Positions 9,001-18,282 of a stretch of 42,859 bases of DNA are shown one piece after another. Source of the stretch: an uncultured Lachnospiraceae bacterium (GTDB lineage Bacteria; Bacillota; Clostridia; Lachnospirales; Lachnospiraceae); assembly GCA_947626965.1 (NCBI GenBank), contig CANQUH010000012.1, forward strand, positions 1 through 42,859, given 5' to 3'. Made by a program: the position numbers and the translations under genes. The notes under the pieces are model-generated. The model was not told where the DNA came from, did no database searches, and saw only the letters and a list, made by a program, of their open reading frames with translations. The first letter of the stretch is position 1. Every line of letters begins with the position of its first letter.

Positions 9001-10341
9001 CGCCTCATTGAGCTGAACGCTGTCGACCGTATGGTTTTTGATCTTGATGCATTTCATATCCTGTCCGCCGATGTCGAGAATGCAGTCCACATCCGGATCA
9101 AAGAAAGAAGCGGCATAATAATGTGAGACCGTTTCCACTTCGCCTTCGTCGAGCAGAAGGGCTGCCTTGATCAGGGCCTCGCCGTAACCGGTCGAGCAGG
9201 ACCAGACGATTCTGGCCCCCTCCGGGAGGACCTGGTAGATCTCCTGCATGGCACGGATTGTCGTGCGCAGAGGACTTCCGTTGTTGTTGCTGTAAAATGA
9301 GTACAGCAAAGAACCGTCCTCGGCAATGAGGGCAGCTTTTGTCGTTGTGGAGCCGGCGTCTATGCCGAGATAACAGTTCCCCCGGTAGGAGGAGAGATCG
9401 GATGTCCGCACCGTATTGCAGTTCTGACGCGCGAGGAACAGGTCATAGTCCTGCTGCGTCGCAAAAAGCGGTTCCATGCGCGCAACCTCAAATTCCATAT
9501 GGATCGCCGATGAAAGCTTTTTCATCATCCCGCCGAGCGTCGTGGCTGAACTTTCCGGTTTTGCGTTGAGGGCAGAGCCGATCGCCGCGAACAGGTGGGA
9601 ATTTTCCGGCACAATCGCGTGCTCTTCGTCCAGTTTCAGTGTGCGGATAAACGCTTCCCGCAGTTCCGAAAGAAAGTGCAGCGGTCCGCCGAGAAATGCG
9701 ACATGGCCGCGGATTGGCTTGCCGCAGGCAAGGCCGCTGATTGTCTGGTTGACGACTGCCTGAAAAATGGAGGCGGAAAGATCTTCCTTCGTCGCGCCTT
9801 CATTGATCAGAGGCTGGATGTCCGATTTCGCGAACACGCCGCAGCGCGCCGCAATGGAATAAAGCGAGGTATAATGACGGGCATAGTCGTTCAGTCCGGA
9901 TGCGTCCGTCTGCAGAAGGGAAGCCATCTGATCGATAAACGAGCCGGTACCTCCGGCACAGATTCCGTTCATTCGCTGCTCCACGCTTCCGCCTTCAAAA
10001 TAAATGATTTTTGCGTCCTCGCCGCCAAGCTCAATCGCGACATCCGTCTGAGGGGCAAAATGCTGCAGAGAGGATGCCACCGCGATGACCTCCTGTACAA
10101 ATGGGACCTCAAGATGATTGGCGAGAGTCAGACCGCCGGAGCCTGTAATTACAGGGGACACAGGAAGATCCCCGAGGAGCTCCAGCGCTTTGCCGATCAG
10201 TGCTCCGAGTGTTTCCTGGATGTTTGCGTAGTGCCTTTTATAATCGGAGAACAGAAGCTCCTGCTTCGGGCTAAGGACAGCAATCTTAACTGTGGTGGAA
10301 CCGATATCGATTCCAAGTGTATGTACTGATGTTGTCTCCAT
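6076..10341 (-). CDS. Fused 2-hydroxyacyl-CoA dehydratase activase-like ATPase
   Basis: A 1421-residue protein of the BadF/BadG/HgdC activase family. It has two ASKHA ATPase modules ([10 protein letters not shown] at residue 10; [10 protein letters not shown] near 323), each with both cysteines that hold the bridging [4Fe-4S] cluster in HgdC: Cys128 and Cys167, then about Cys447 and Cys486. A cysteine cluster KCKGCTNQC follows near 604, then DUF2229 and dehydratase-subunit-like regions ([16 protein letters not shown]). Such activases drive ATP-dependent electron injection into 2-hydroxyacyl-CoA or benzoyl-CoA reductases; for this long fused form the substrate is unknown. The ATG used has no ribosome site at normal distance: GGAGG (10368-10372) is 26 bases away, and an in-frame ATT at 10359 is eight bases from it. 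It has its own promoter and shares the terminator at 5928. Confidence 0.88.
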   Translation of the reverse strand: METTSVHTLGIDIGSTTVKIAVLSPKQELLFSDYKRHYANIQETLGALIGKALELLGDLPVSPVITGSGGLTLANHLEVPFVQEVIAVASSLQHFAPQTDVAIELGGEDAKIIYFEGGSVEQRMNGICAGGTGSFIDQMASLLQTDASGLNDYARHYTSLYSIAARCGVFAKSDIQPLINEGATKEDLSASIFQAVVNQTISGLACGKPIRGHVAFLGGPLHFLSELREAFIRTLKLDEEHAIVPENSHLFAAIGSALNAKPESSATTLGGMMKKLSSAIHMEFEVARMEPLFATQQDYDLFLARQNCNTVRTSDLSSYRGNCYLGIDAGSTTTKAALIAEDGSLLYSFYSNNNGSPLRTTIRAMQEIYQVLPEGARIVWSCSTGYGEALIKAALLLDEGEVETVSHYYAASFFDPDVDCILDIGGQDMKCIKIKNHTVDSVQLNEACSSGCGSFIETFAKSLNYSVEDFAKAALFAQHPIDLGTRCTVFMNSKVKQAQKEGAEVSDISAGLAYSVIKNALYKVIKVSDASELGRHIVVQGGTFYNDAVLRSFEKIANCEAIRPDIAGIMGAFGAALIARERYQEGAQSTMLSIDRINALQFTTTMAKCKGCTNQCRLTINRFSGGRQFVSGNRCERGIGKERNKEQIPNLFEFKNKLLFSYEPLPEDEAVRGIVGIPRVLNMYENYPFWFRFFTELKYRVILSPASTRKIYELGIESIPSESECYPAKLAHGHVEWLIRKGIKYIFYPCIPYERTEFGDAPNHYNCPIVTSYAENIKNNVEALRTENIRFENPFVAFTNLETVTRRLKECFSDIPSDEVEQAAKAGWEEMAQTRQTMYEKGQETLRYLEETGRHGIVLAGRPYHIDSEINHGIPELINSYGLAVLTEDSISQLNPVERPLIVMDQWMYHSRLYGAANYVKTRNDLDLIQLNSFGCGLDAVTTDAVSDILNQSGKIYTCLKIDEVNNLGAARIRIRSLIAAIRVREKNEGTERTIRPANIERVLFTKEMRKNYTILCPQMSPIHFKVLQAAMNASGYRIEVLPNDNRQAVDVGLKYVNNDACYPSLIVIGQVMDALLSGHYDLNHTAVIMTQTGGGCRASNYVGFIRRALRKAGMEQVPVISLNLSGLEKNPGFTLSFQMAKRAMFALVFGDIFMRCLYRMRPYEKVPGSADRLFHTWEEHCCRFVAGKPSYGEFKKMCREIIHDFDTLPITDEKKPRVGIVGEILVKFLPAANNHLVELLESEGAEAVVPDLMDFLLYCFYNQNFKSSYLGTKKSSATIANFGIYVLEKLRQTAAEEFAKSIHFDPPSHIDRLGAMAKDIVSLGNQTGEGWFLTGEMLELIHSGVNNIVCTQPFACLPNHVVGKGVIKELRRQYPLSNIVAIDYDPGASEVNQLNRIKLMLSTAMKNLDKTVLEPAVNDQ

Positions 10342-10406
10342 GTATGTTTGTGCAGAAATAGTCTGCGCCTCCTTTTCAGATCAGGAATATATGAATCTTT
10401 TTTCCT

Positions 10407-10435
10407 AGTATAAAGCATTTGTCGAAAATTTTCAA
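10407..10435 (-). promoter_or_regulatory. Promoter of the dehydratase activase gene
   Basis: On the reverse strand TTGAAA (10435-10430) and TATACT (10412-10407) are exactly 17 bases apart. The leader contains a small hairpin, GCAGA-ctatt-TCTGC, between the ribosome site and the ATG. Together with the tgt promoter at 10658 this accounts for the 375-base divergent gap; the middle, 10510-10600, is a purine-rich A/G run without a gene. Confidence 0.8.
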
Positions 10436-10657
10436 ATGAATTGCATACGGCAGATTTTGCCGGATTTCTTATAATCAGGGCGCGCCGCAGTCAAACAGGA
10501 AATCAGAGAAAAGAATATGTGTCCCTTTTTGCTGAAAAAAAGAAGAAAAAGGAGAAAAGAAAGAGTAAATTTACACAAAAAAAGAAAAACTTTCTCGAAA
10601 ATATTGGAAAACAGGCTGATGTTAAGGAAATGCTCAAAAGTTGATACGGCGTGTCGC

Positions 10658-10686
10658 TTGAAAATCTTTTCTGTTTATGGTAACAT
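10658..10686 (+). promoter_or_regulatory. Promoter of tgt
   Basis: TTGAAA (10658-10663) and TAACAT (10681-10686) with a 17-base spacer, about 25 bases upstream of the tgt start. Confidence 0.65.
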
Positions 10687-10716
10687 GCCTGCAAACAGGA
10701 AGACGGGGAGAATTTT

Positions 10717-11859
10717 ATGTATAAAATTATAAAACGCGACGGCATGGCGAAGCGTGCCGTATTTGAGACGGTTCATGGGACGGTGCAGACGCCGGTGTTT
10801 ATGAATGTCGGAACAGCTGCCGCGATCAAGGGAGCGGTGGCGACGACGGATCTGCATGAGATCGGAACGCAGATTGAGTTGTCAAACACATACCATCTGC
10901 ATGTGCGGCCCGGAGATGAAGTTGTGAAGAAGCTGGGGGGACTGCACCGGTTTATGAACTGGGACAGGCCGATTCTGACGGACTCCGGCGGGTTCCAGGT
11001 GTTTTCTCTTGCGAATCTGCGGAAGATAAAGGAGGAAGGCGTGTATTTCCAGTCCCATGTGGACGGGCGGAAGATTTTTATGGGGCCGGAGCAGAGCATG
11101 CAGATTCAGTCTAATCTTGCTTCGACCATTGCGATGGCTTTTGACGAGTGTCCTTCAAGCGTGGCGGAGCGGGAATATGTTCAGAATTCCGTGGACCGCA
11201 CGGCCCGCTGGCTGGCCCGCTGCAAGGCGGAGATGAACAGGCTGAACAGCCTGGAGGATACAATCAATCCGCATCAGCTTCTGTTCGGGATCAATCAGGG
11301 CGCCATTTATGAAGATATCCGCATTGAGCATGCAAAGCGTATCACGGATATGGACCTGGACGGCTATGCGGTCGGAGGACTGGCGGTCGGAGAGACGCAC
11401 GAGGAGATGTACCGGATTCTGGATGCGGTTGTCCCATATCTGCCGGCCGAAAAGCCGACATATCTGATGGGCGTCGGAACGCCGGTCAATATCCTTGAGG
11501 CGGTGGACCGCGGCGTGGATTTCTTTGACTGTGTGTATCCGAGCAGGAACGGCCGCCACGGTCATGTCTACACATCGACGGGAAAGCTGAATATGTTTAA
11601 CGCAAAATATGAACTGGACGACAGACCGATTGAGGAAGGCTGCGGCTGCCCGGCCTGCCGCAATTACAGCCGCGCCTATATCCGCCATCTTCTGAAGGCG
11701 AAAGAAATGCTTGGCATGCGCCTGTGCGTTCTGCATAACCTGTATTTTTATAATCATCTGATGGAGGAAATCAGGGACGCGATCGACGCGGGATGCTACA
11801 AAGCTTTCAAAAATGAAAAAATTTCCCGATATCTTGGAAATCAGGAAAAAAGTGCTTGA
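10717..11859 (+). CDS. tgt: tRNA-guanine transglycosylase
   Basis: Exchanges guanine at position 34 of GUN-anticodon tRNAs for a queuosine precursor. All signatures are present in 380 residues: the catalytic Asp89 in DSGGFQVFS, the nucleophile Asp271 in DCVYPSRNGRHG, and the zinc site Cys309, Cys311, Cys314 and His340. The ATG at 10717 follows GGGGAG by six bases. yajC follows after 173 bases, an order common in bacteria. The gap between them contains a GGGCAG/CTGCCC hairpin without a T run, so read-through is likely. Confidence 0.98.
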   Translation: MYKIIKRDGMAKRAVFETVHGTVQTPVFMNVGTAAAIKGAVATTDLHEIGTQIELSNTYHLHVRPGDEVVKKLGGLHRFMNWDRPILTDSGGFQVFSLANLRKIKEEGVYFQSHVDGRKIFMGPEQSMQIQSNLASTIAMAFDECPSSVAEREYVQNSVDRTARWLARCKAEMNRLNSLEDTINPHQLLFGINQGAIYEDIRIEHAKRITDMDLDGYAVGGLAVGETHEEMYRILDAVVPYLPAEKPTYLMGVGTPVNILEAVDRGVDFFDCVYPSRNGRHGHVYTSTGKLNMFNAKYELDDRPIEEGCGCPACRNYSRAYIRHLLKAKEMLGMRLCVLHNLYFYNHLMEEIRDAIDAGCYKAFKNEKISRYLGNQEKSA

Positions 11860-12032
11860 TGAAAAGGGGCAGATTGTGTATTATTGTACTTATTGCAGTC
11901 GATATGCCGTTCTGCCTTTGCTTCGGCCGGCGCGGAAATTTGCCCGGGGCAGGTTTCTGCCCTGACAGGCCGGGACTGACAGCAAAGAGAACTGCGTACA
12001 GGGACTGCGCACTATAGAAGGAGGAAACGCAG

Positions 12033-12353
12033 ATGATGATGAATGTAATGGCAGATGGATCCGCGGCAGGCGGCGGGATGCCGCTTATTACGATGGTGAT
12101 TTACATCGTATTTCTTGGCGCCCTGATGTATTTTATTGCAATTCGTCCGCAGAAGAAAGAGCAGAAGAGAATGGCTGCTCTCATCGCGTCCGTAGAGGTC
12201 GGCGATACAATCGTGACGACCAGCGGATTTTACGGCGTGGTGATCGATATCACGGACGAGGACTGCATCGTTGAGTTTGGAAGCAATAAAAACTGCCGTA
12301 TTCCGATGAAAAAGTCGGCCATCGCGGAAGTGGAGAAAGCCGGAGAGGCCTGA
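12033..12353 (+). CDS. yajC: Preprotein translocase subunit YajC
   Basis: A 106-residue accessory subunit of the SecDF-YajC complex. One transmembrane helix (about residues 17-37) is followed by the family motif AIRPQKKEQKR and a small beta-rich cytosolic domain with VGDTIVTTSGFYG. AAGGAGGA precedes the ATG by seven bases. secD and secF do not follow; instead a terminator closes the unit at 12447. Confidence 0.96.
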   Translation: MMMNVMADGSAAGGGMPLITMVIYIVFLGALMYFIAIRPQKKEQKRMAALIASVEVGDTIVTTSGFYGVVIDITDEDCIVEFGSNKNCRIPMKKSAIAEVEKAGEA

Positions 12354-12446
12354 TCTGCGCAGAGCAAAGGGAAAGAAACTGTGCCTGCGGCGGGAAGCTG
12401 ATTGTCCGCGGCAGGGTCTGTTAAAGAAAGAAAAATCAGTGTCAGT

Positions 12447-12480
12447 ACGAATGTGGCGGCCTCTGGCCGCCAGTTTTCGT
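12447..12480 (+). terminator. Terminator after yajC
   Basis: TGGCGGCC (12454-12461) and GGCCGCCA (12465-12472) pair around a three-base loop, with outer ACGAA/TTCGT pairing, followed by GTTTTCGT. The 90 bases between yajC and the stem hold no gene. Confidence 0.75.
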
Positions 12481-12533
12481 ATAGGCTTTTGGAGAAAAAA
12501 GTCGGTTTTATTCAATTTCCTGTAAATTAACAG

Positions 12534-12562
12534 TTGAAAAATAGATTGGAATCCACTATTAT
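12534..12562 (+). promoter_or_regulatory. Promoter of the leuB-serA operon
   Basis: TTGAAA (12534-12539) and TATTAT (12557-12562) with a 17-base spacer. The leader of about 65 bases is too short for a T-box or an attenuator, and neither is visible, so leucine control, if any, must be by another route. Confidence 0.75.
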
Positions 12563-12633
12563 AGTGAGATAAGTTCTTTTTGCGTGAAAGAAGACTTTGT
12601 GCCTGCATTGCGGGCATCACCATGGAGGAAAGG

Positions 12634-13725
12634 ATGAATGTGATGGGATACAGAATAGCTGTCATTCCGGGAGACGGGATCGGACCGGAGATTGTCAGGG
12701 AGGCACGCAAGGTACTTGACGCCGCCGGGAAAAAATATGGATTTGAGCTTGATTATACGGAACTTTTGATGGGAGGGGCTTCGATTGACGTGAACGGAGT
12801 GCCGCTTACGGATGAGACGATCGCGATTGCGAAGGCGAGCGACGCGGTGCTGATGGGATCAATCGGAGGAGATGCGAAGACATCCCCGTGGTATAAGCTT
12901 GCGCCGGAGCTTCGTCCGGAGGCGGGACTTCTGAAGATCAGGAAATCGCTGAATCTGTTTGCAAATCTGCGTCCGGCTTATCTCTATGATGAGCTGAGAG
13001 CGGCCTGCCCGCTTCGGGATGAGATCATCGGGGATGGATTTGACATGATGATCATGCGTGAGCTGACAGGCGGTCTCTATTTTGGAGAGCGCTATACCGA
13101 GGAGAAGGACGGCGTGCGCCGGGCAGTCGATACGCTTGTATATAATGAGGAAGAAATCCGCAGAATCGCGGTCAAGGGTTTTGAGATCGCGAGAAAGCGC
13201 AGACATAAGGTATGCAGTGTCGACAAGGCGAATGTTCTGGATTCTTCGAGGCTGTGGCGTGCCGTTGTCGAGGAAGTGGCGAAAGATTATCCGGATGTGG
13301 AACTGTCCCATATGCTGGTAGACAACTGTGCGATGCAGCTTGTCCGCGACCCGGCGCAGTTTGACGTTATCCTGACGGAGAATATGTTCGGCGATATTCT
13401 CTCTGACGAGGCGAGCATGGTGACAGGTTCGATCGGCATGCTGTCCTCGGCTTCTCTGAACGAGACAAAATTTGGTCTTTACGAGCCGAGCCACGGTTCC
13501 GCGCCGGATATCGCGGGAAAGGACATGGCGAATCCGATCGCTACGATTCTTTCCGCTGCGATGATGCTCCGTTACTCGCTTGATCTCGATGAGGCGGCTG
13601 ACGCGATTGAGGCGGCGGTGAAGCAGGTGCTCAAAGACGGCTACCGCACGGGAGATATCATGTCGGACGGCTGTACGAAGGTCGGCACCGTGCAGATGGG
13701 TACGCTGATTGCGGGGAGAGTCTGA
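12634..13725 (+). CDS. leuB: 3-isopropylmalate dehydrogenase
   Basis: Oxidises and decarboxylates 3-isopropylmalate in leucine synthesis, NAD-dependent. The 363-residue sequence has [10 protein letters not shown] at the N-terminus, the substrate region [13 protein letters not shown] with its YFGE, the metal-binding [15 protein letters not shown] and the cofactor loop [13 protein letters not shown]. The start at 12634 is six bases from GGAGG (12623-12627); an earlier in-frame codon at 12580 would add unmatched residues. It heads a unit with ilvD and ilvB, though leuA, leuC and leuD are not in the window. Confidence 0.96.
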   Translation: MNVMGYRIAVIPGDGIGPEIVREARKVLDAAGKKYGFELDYTELLMGGASIDVNGVPLTDETIAIAKASDAVLMGSIGGDAKTSPWYKLAPELRPEAGLLKIRKSLNLFANLRPAYLYDELRAACPLRDEIIGDGFDMMIMRELTGGLYFGERYTEEKDGVRRAVDTLVYNEEEIRRIAVKGFEIARKRRHKVCSVDKANVLDSSRLWRAVVEEVAKDYPDVELSHMLVDNCAMQLVRDPAQFDVILTENMFGDILSDEASMVTGSIGMLSSASLNETKFGLYEPSHGSAPDIAGKDMANPIATILSAAMMLRYSLDLDEAADAIEAAVKQVLKDGYRTGDIMSDGCTKVGTVQMGTLIAGRV

Positions 13726-13766
13726 AAAATTTCTCAATGTAAGTATACAAAGGAGGCAGATATAAT

Positions 13767-15440
13767 ATGAAAAGTGATGCAGTAAAAAAGGGGATCCAGC
13801 AGGCTCCGCACCGTTCGCTGTTTAACGCGCTCGGTCTCACGGAGGAGGAGATGAGGCGTCCTCTGGTTGGTATTGTGAATTCTTATAATGAAGTGGTTCC
13901 GGGTCATATGAATCTGGATAAGATTACAGAAGCGGTAAAGCTGGGCGTGGCAATGGCCGGCGGCGTGCCGAGAGAGTTTCCGGCGATCGCGGTCTGCGAC
14001 GGAATCGCGATGGGACATGTCGGTATGAAGTATTCTCTTGTGACGCGTGACCTGATTGCGGACTCCACAGAGTGCATGGCGATCGCGCATCAGTTTGACG
14101 CGCTTGTCATGATTCCGAACTGCGACAAGAATGTGCCGGGTCTTCTGATGGCGGCCGCAAGGCTGAATATCCCGACGATCTTCGTGAGCGGCGGCCCGAT
14201 GCTGGCCGGTCATCTCAAGGGAAGAAAGCGCAGTCTTTCCAGCATGTTTGAGGCGGTTGGCGAGAATGTCGCGGGAAAGATGAGCGACGAGGAAGTTATG
14301 GAATATGAGAACAAGGTCTGCCCGACCTGTGGTTCCTGTTCCGGCATGTACACGGCGAACAGCATGAACTGTCTGACCGAGGTACTTGGCATGGGTCTTC
14401 GCGGCAACGGTACGATTCCGGCAGTTTATTCCGAGCGTATCCGCCTTGCGAAAATGGCCGGCATGCAGGTCATGGAGCTTCTGAAGAAGGATATCCGTCC
14501 GCGCGATATCATGACGGAAAAAGCATTCATGAACGCGCTGACCGTGGATATGGCGCTCGGCTGCTCGACAAACAGTATGCTGCATCTTCCGGCAATCGCT
14601 CATGAAGCAGGCGTTGAGCTTAATGTGGATATCGCGAACGAGATCAGCGCGCGCACGCCGAATCTCTGCCATCTGGCGCCGGCCGGTCCGACTTATATGG
14701 AAGATCTCAATGAGGCGGGCGGCGTATACGCGGTTATGAACGAGCTGACAAAGAAGAATCTGCTGAATCTCGACTGCATGACCGTGACAGGAAAGACGGT
14801 CGGCGAGAATATCTCCGGCTGTGCAAATCTGAATCCTGAGGTAATTCGTCCGGTTGAGAATCCGTACAGCGAGACGGGCGGCCTTGCAATCCTCAAGGGA
14901 AATCTTGCCCCGGATTCCGGCGTTGTGAAGCGTTCGGCCGTACTTCCGGAGATGATGGTTCATGAAGGACCGGCGCGTGTCTTCGAGTGCGAGGAGGACG
15001 CGATCGCGGCGATCCTCGGCGGAAAGATCAATCCCGGCGATGTGGTCGTCATCCGTTATGAAGGGCCGAAGGGTGGTCCGGGCATGCGCGAGATGCTGAA
15101 TCCGACTTCCGCGATTGCCGGTATGGGCCTTGGGGACAGCGTAGCGCTGATCACAGACGGACGTTTCAGCGGCGCCTCAAGAGGGGCTTCGATCGGGCAT
15201 GTATCGCCTGAGGCGGCAGTCGGCGGCCCGATCGCGCTTGTGGAAGAAGGGGATCTGATACAGATCGATATCCCGAACTGCAGTCTGAATCTTGCAGTGA
15301 GCGATGAAGTACTTGCCGAGCGCCGTGCAAAATGGCAGCCGCGCGAGCCGAAGATCACCACCGGCTATCTCAGAAGATATGCGGCTCTTGTGACTTCCGG
15401 AAACAGGGGAGCTGTCCTTGAGCTGCCGAAAGATAAATAA
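13767..15440 (+). CDS. ilvD: Dihydroxy-acid dehydratase
   Basis: An iron-sulfur dehydratase that makes the 2-keto acid precursors of valine and isoleucine. It has 557 residues, normal for the family. Cys119 in NCDKNVPG and the CPTCGSCSG motif (Cys185, Cys188, Cys191) include the cluster ligands, and the C-terminal catalytic region has [18 protein letters not shown] precedes the ATG by nine bases. Only 41 bases separate it from leuB and 45 from ilvB, so it is co-transcribed. Confidence 0.97.
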   Translation: MKSDAVKKGIQQAPHRSLFNALGLTEEEMRRPLVGIVNSYNEVVPGHMNLDKITEAVKLGVAMAGGVPREFPAIAVCDGIAMGHVGMKYSLVTRDLIADSTECMAIAHQFDALVMIPNCDKNVPGLLMAAARLNIPTIFVSGGPMLAGHLKGRKRSLSSMFEAVGENVAGKMSDEEVMEYENKVCPTCGSCSGMYTANSMNCLTEVLGMGLRGNGTIPAVYSERIRLAKMAGMQVMELLKKDIRPRDIMTEKAFMNALTVDMALGCSTNSMLHLPAIAHEAGVELNVDIANEISARTPNLCHLAPAGPTYMEDLNEAGGVYAVMNELTKKNLLNLDCMTVTGKTVGENISGCANLNPEVIRPVENPYSETGGLAILKGNLAPDSGVVKRSAVLPEMMVHEGPARVFECEEDAIAAILGGKINPGDVVVIRYEGPKGGPGMREMLNPTSAIAGMGLGDSVALITDGRFSGASRGASIGHVSPEAAVGGPIALVEEGDLIQIDIPNCSLNLAVSDEVLAERRAKWQPREPKITTGYLRRYAALVTSGNRGAVLELPKDK

Positions 15441-15485
15441 GGTTACACTCCGAGTTGGATACAAAGTGCAGGAAGGAGAAAGGCT

Positions 15486-17162
15486 ATGAGATTAAACGGA
15501 TCAGAAATCCTTATCGAGTGTCTGAAGGAACAGGGTGTTGATACTGTCTTCGGATATCCGGGAGGGGCGATTCTGAATATATATGACGAGCTGTACAAGC
15601 ACTCATCCGAGATCAGGCATATTCTGACCTCTCATGAGCAGGGCGCGTCCCACGCGGCTGACGGGTATGCGCGCTCCACAGGCAAGGTGGGCGTCTGCAT
15701 GGCGACCTCCGGCCCCGGGGCCACCAATCTCGTGACAGGCATTGCGACCGCTTACATGGATTCCGTTCCGATCATCGCAATTACCGCGAATGTCGGCGTT
15801 GCGCTTCTTGGAAAGGACAGCTTCCAGGAGGTTGATATCACGGGAATCACAATGCCGATCACAAAGCATAATTTTATCGTGAAGGATGTTGAGAAGCTTG
15901 CGGATACCGTGCGCTGGGCTTTCCAGATCGCGCAGGAAGGCAGGCCGGGTCCTGTCCTGATCGATATCACAAAGGATGTGACGGCCGGATTCGCGGAGTA
16001 CACTCCGCAGAAACCGGAGCCGATCGTGCGCAGCACGGAATATATCCGTGAGGAAGATCTTGACCGGGCGGTCAAGCTGATTAACAGATGCAAAAAACCG
16101 TTTATCTTTGTCGGCGGCGGCGCAGTGATTTCCGGAGCCTCTGAGGAACTGAAGGAATTCGCTGACAAGGTTCATGCCCCGGTTGCGGATTCCCTGATGG
16201 GCAAGGGCGCTTACAACGGAAAGAGTGAGCTGTACTGCGGCATGCTTGGCATGCACGGGACAAAAGCGGCAAATCTCGGCGTGACACAGTGCGATCTGCT
16301 GATCACGGTGGGTTCACGTTTCAGCGACCGTGTGGTTGGGCAGGCAAAAAGCTTTGCGAAGAATGCGAAGATCATCCAGATCGATGTCGACCCGGCGGAG
16401 ATTAACAAGAATGTCGTTGTGGACGCGAGCATCATCGGCGATGTGAAAGAAGTCCTGAAGCGGCTGAATGCAAGGATCGAGGATCACAGACATGACGAGT
16501 GGGATGAGAGCGTAAAAGCGCTGAAAGAGAAATATCCGCTCCGCTATAATAAAGAAGTGCTGACAGGGCCGTATATTGTCGAGGAGCTTTACCGTCAGAC
16601 GAAGGGCGACGCGATCATCGTGACCGATGTCGGCCAGCATCAGATGTGGGCCGCGCAGTATTATAAGTATTCGGCGCCGCGCACGTTATTAAGCTCTGGA
16701 GGCCTGGGCACGATGGGCTATGGTCTGGGAGCCGCAATCGGCGCGAAAGTGGCGAATCCGGACAAGACGGTCATCAATATTGCGGGAGACGGCTGCTTCC
16801 GCATGAATATGAATGAGCTTGCGACGGCCTCCCGCTACAATATTCCGATCATCGAGATTGTCATCAACAATCATGTGCTCGGCATGGTGCGCCAGTGGCA
16901 GACCCTGTTCTACGGAAAGCGCTACGCACAGACGATTCTGAACGACAGCGTGGACTTTGTGAAGGTCGCGGAAGGACTCGGTGTTGAGGGAATCCGCGTC
17001 ACATCGAAGGAAGAGCTTGCTCCGGCGCTTGAGAAGGCGCTTTCGCTCGGCAGACCGGTTTTAATCGAGTGCGTGATCGACGAGGATGACAAGGTGTTTC
17101 CGATGGTTCCGGCAGGGAAACCGATCGCGGATGTTTTTGATCAGGACGATATCAAAGAATAA
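15486..17162 (+). CDS. ilvB: Acetolactate synthase, large subunit
   Basis: Thiamine-diphosphate enzyme that condenses pyruvate to acetolactate for valine and leucine. The 558 residues include the activating Glu51 in SHEQGASHAADGYAR, the central FAD-type domain, and the ThDP motif beginning GDGCFRMN and ending VINN. This is the anabolic, biosynthetic type by length and motifs. The regulatory subunit gene ilvN, which often follows, is not here, nor is ilvC; serC follows directly. Feedback control would need an ilvN encoded elsewhere. Confidence 0.96.
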   Translation: MRLNGSEILIECLKEQGVDTVFGYPGGAILNIYDELYKHSSEIRHILTSHEQGASHAADGYARSTGKVGVCMATSGPGATNLVTGIATAYMDSVPIIAITANVGVALLGKDSFQEVDITGITMPITKHNFIVKDVEKLADTVRWAFQIAQEGRPGPVLIDITKDVTAGFAEYTPQKPEPIVRSTEYIREEDLDRAVKLINRCKKPFIFVGGGAVISGASEELKEFADKVHAPVADSLMGKGAYNGKSELYCGMLGMHGTKAANLGVTQCDLLITVGSRFSDRVVGQAKSFAKNAKIIQIDVDPAEINKNVVVDASIIGDVKEVLKRLNARIEDHRHDEWDESVKALKEKYPLRYNKEVLTGPYIVEELYRQTKGDAIIVTDVGQHQMWAAQYYKYSAPRTLLSSGGLGTMGYGLGAAIGAKVANPDKTVINIAGDGCFRMNMNELATASRYNIPIIEIVINNHVLGMVRQWQTLFYGKRYAQTILNDSVDFVKVAEGLGVEGIRVTSKEELAPALEKALSLGRPVLIECVIDEDDKVFPMVPAGKPIADVFDQDDIKE

Positions 17163-17197
17163 CAGCTTGATATTTTTTTAACAAGGAGGAGATGCCC

Positions 17198-18280
17198 ATG
17201 GGCAGGGTTTATAATTTTTCCGCCGGCCCGGCCGTTTTGCCGGAAGCAGTGCTGCAGGAAGCACAGGCGGAGATGATGGACTACCGCGGATGCGGGATGT
17301 CCGTGATGGAGATGAGCCACCGCTCGTCGATGTTTGACGACATTATTCATGAGACAGAGGCGGATCTCAGGAAGCTGATGAATATTCCGGATAATTACCG
17401 CGTGCTGTTTCTTCAGGGAGGAGCGAGCCTTCAGTTCGCGATGATCCCGATGAATCTGATGAAGAACCGCGTCGCGGATTATATCGTGACGGGACAGTGG
17501 GCAAAGAAGGCGTGGCAGGAAGCGCAGAAGTACGGAAAGGCAAACAAGATTGCCTCCAGCGAGGACAAGACATTTTCCTATATTCCGGACTGCAGCGATC
17601 TGCCGGTCAGCCCGGACGCGGATTATGTCTATATCTGTGAGAACAACACGATCTACGGGACAAAGTACAAAAAGCTGCCGGATACGAAAGGCAAACTGCT
17701 CGTCTCGGACGTATCGTCCTGTTTCCTTTCGGAGCCGGTCAATGTCAGCGATTATGGTATCATCTACGGCGGCGTTCAGAAAAATGTCGGCCCGGCCGGC
17801 ATGGTGATTGCGATTGTGCGGGACGACCTGATCACGGACGATGTGCTTCCGTTCACTCCGACGATGATGAAATACAAGACGCATGCAGACAATGGTTCCA
17901 TGTACAATACGCCGAACTGCTGGTGTATCTATATCTGCGGCAAGGTGTTCAAGTGGATCGAGTCGATGGGCGGCCTTGAAGGAATGAAGGCGCACAATGA
18001 GAAGAAGGCTGCGATTCTCTACGATTATCTGGATCAGAGCAGAATGTTCCACGGGACGGTCGTGAAGGAAGACCGCTCGCTGATGAATGTTCCGTTTGTG
18101 ACAGGAGATAAAGAGCTCGACGCGAAATTTGTGAAGGCGGCGGAAAAAGCCGGTTTCCTGAATCTGAAAGGACACAGGACAGTCGGAGGAATGCGCGCGA
18201 GCATTTACAATGCGATGCCGGTTGAAGGCGTGCAGAAGCTTGTGGAGTTTATGAAAAAATTTGAAGAGGAGAATCTGTAA
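17198..18280 (+). CDS. serC: Phosphoserine aminotransferase
   Basis: PLP enzyme that converts 3-phosphohydroxypyruvate and glutamate to phosphoserine. The 360-residue sequence begins RVYNFSAGPAVLPE, has the HRS substrate motif, and the PLP lysine lies in YGGVQKNVGPAG. The second ATG (17198) is chosen: AAGGAGG ends eight bases before it, but only two before the ATG at 17192. serA starts two bases after the stop, so the two serine enzymes are tightly coupled. Confidence 0.97.
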   Translation: MGRVYNFSAGPAVLPEAVLQEAQAEMMDYRGCGMSVMEMSHRSSMFDDIIHETEADLRKLMNIPDNYRVLFLQGGASLQFAMIPMNLMKNRVADYIVTGQWAKKAWQEAQKYGKANKIASSEDKTFSYIPDCSDLPVSPDADYVYICENNTIYGTKYKKLPDTKGKLLVSDVSSCFLSEPVNVSDYGIIYGGVQKNVGPAGMVIAIVRDDLITDDVLPFTPTMMKYKTHADNGSMYNTPNCWCIYICGKVFKWIESMGGLEGMKAHNEKKAAILYDYLDQSRMFHGTVVKEDRSLMNVPFVTGDKELDAKFVKAAEKAGFLNLKGHRTVGGMRASIYNAMPVEGVQKLVEFMKKFEEENL

Positions 18281-18282
18281 AA

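Noticed and set aside
12584-12637. A 17-codon GTG-started leader frame overlapping the leuB start
   Set aside because: No ribosome site and only one leucine codon, so there is no sign of attenuation control.
13734-14963. A 409-residue open frame antisense to ilvD
   Set aside because: His/Arg-rich composition typical of reverse-strand shadows of GC-biased genes; ilvD is certain. Similar shadows at 19581-20678, 21187-22473 and 38085-39236 were dropped for the same reason.
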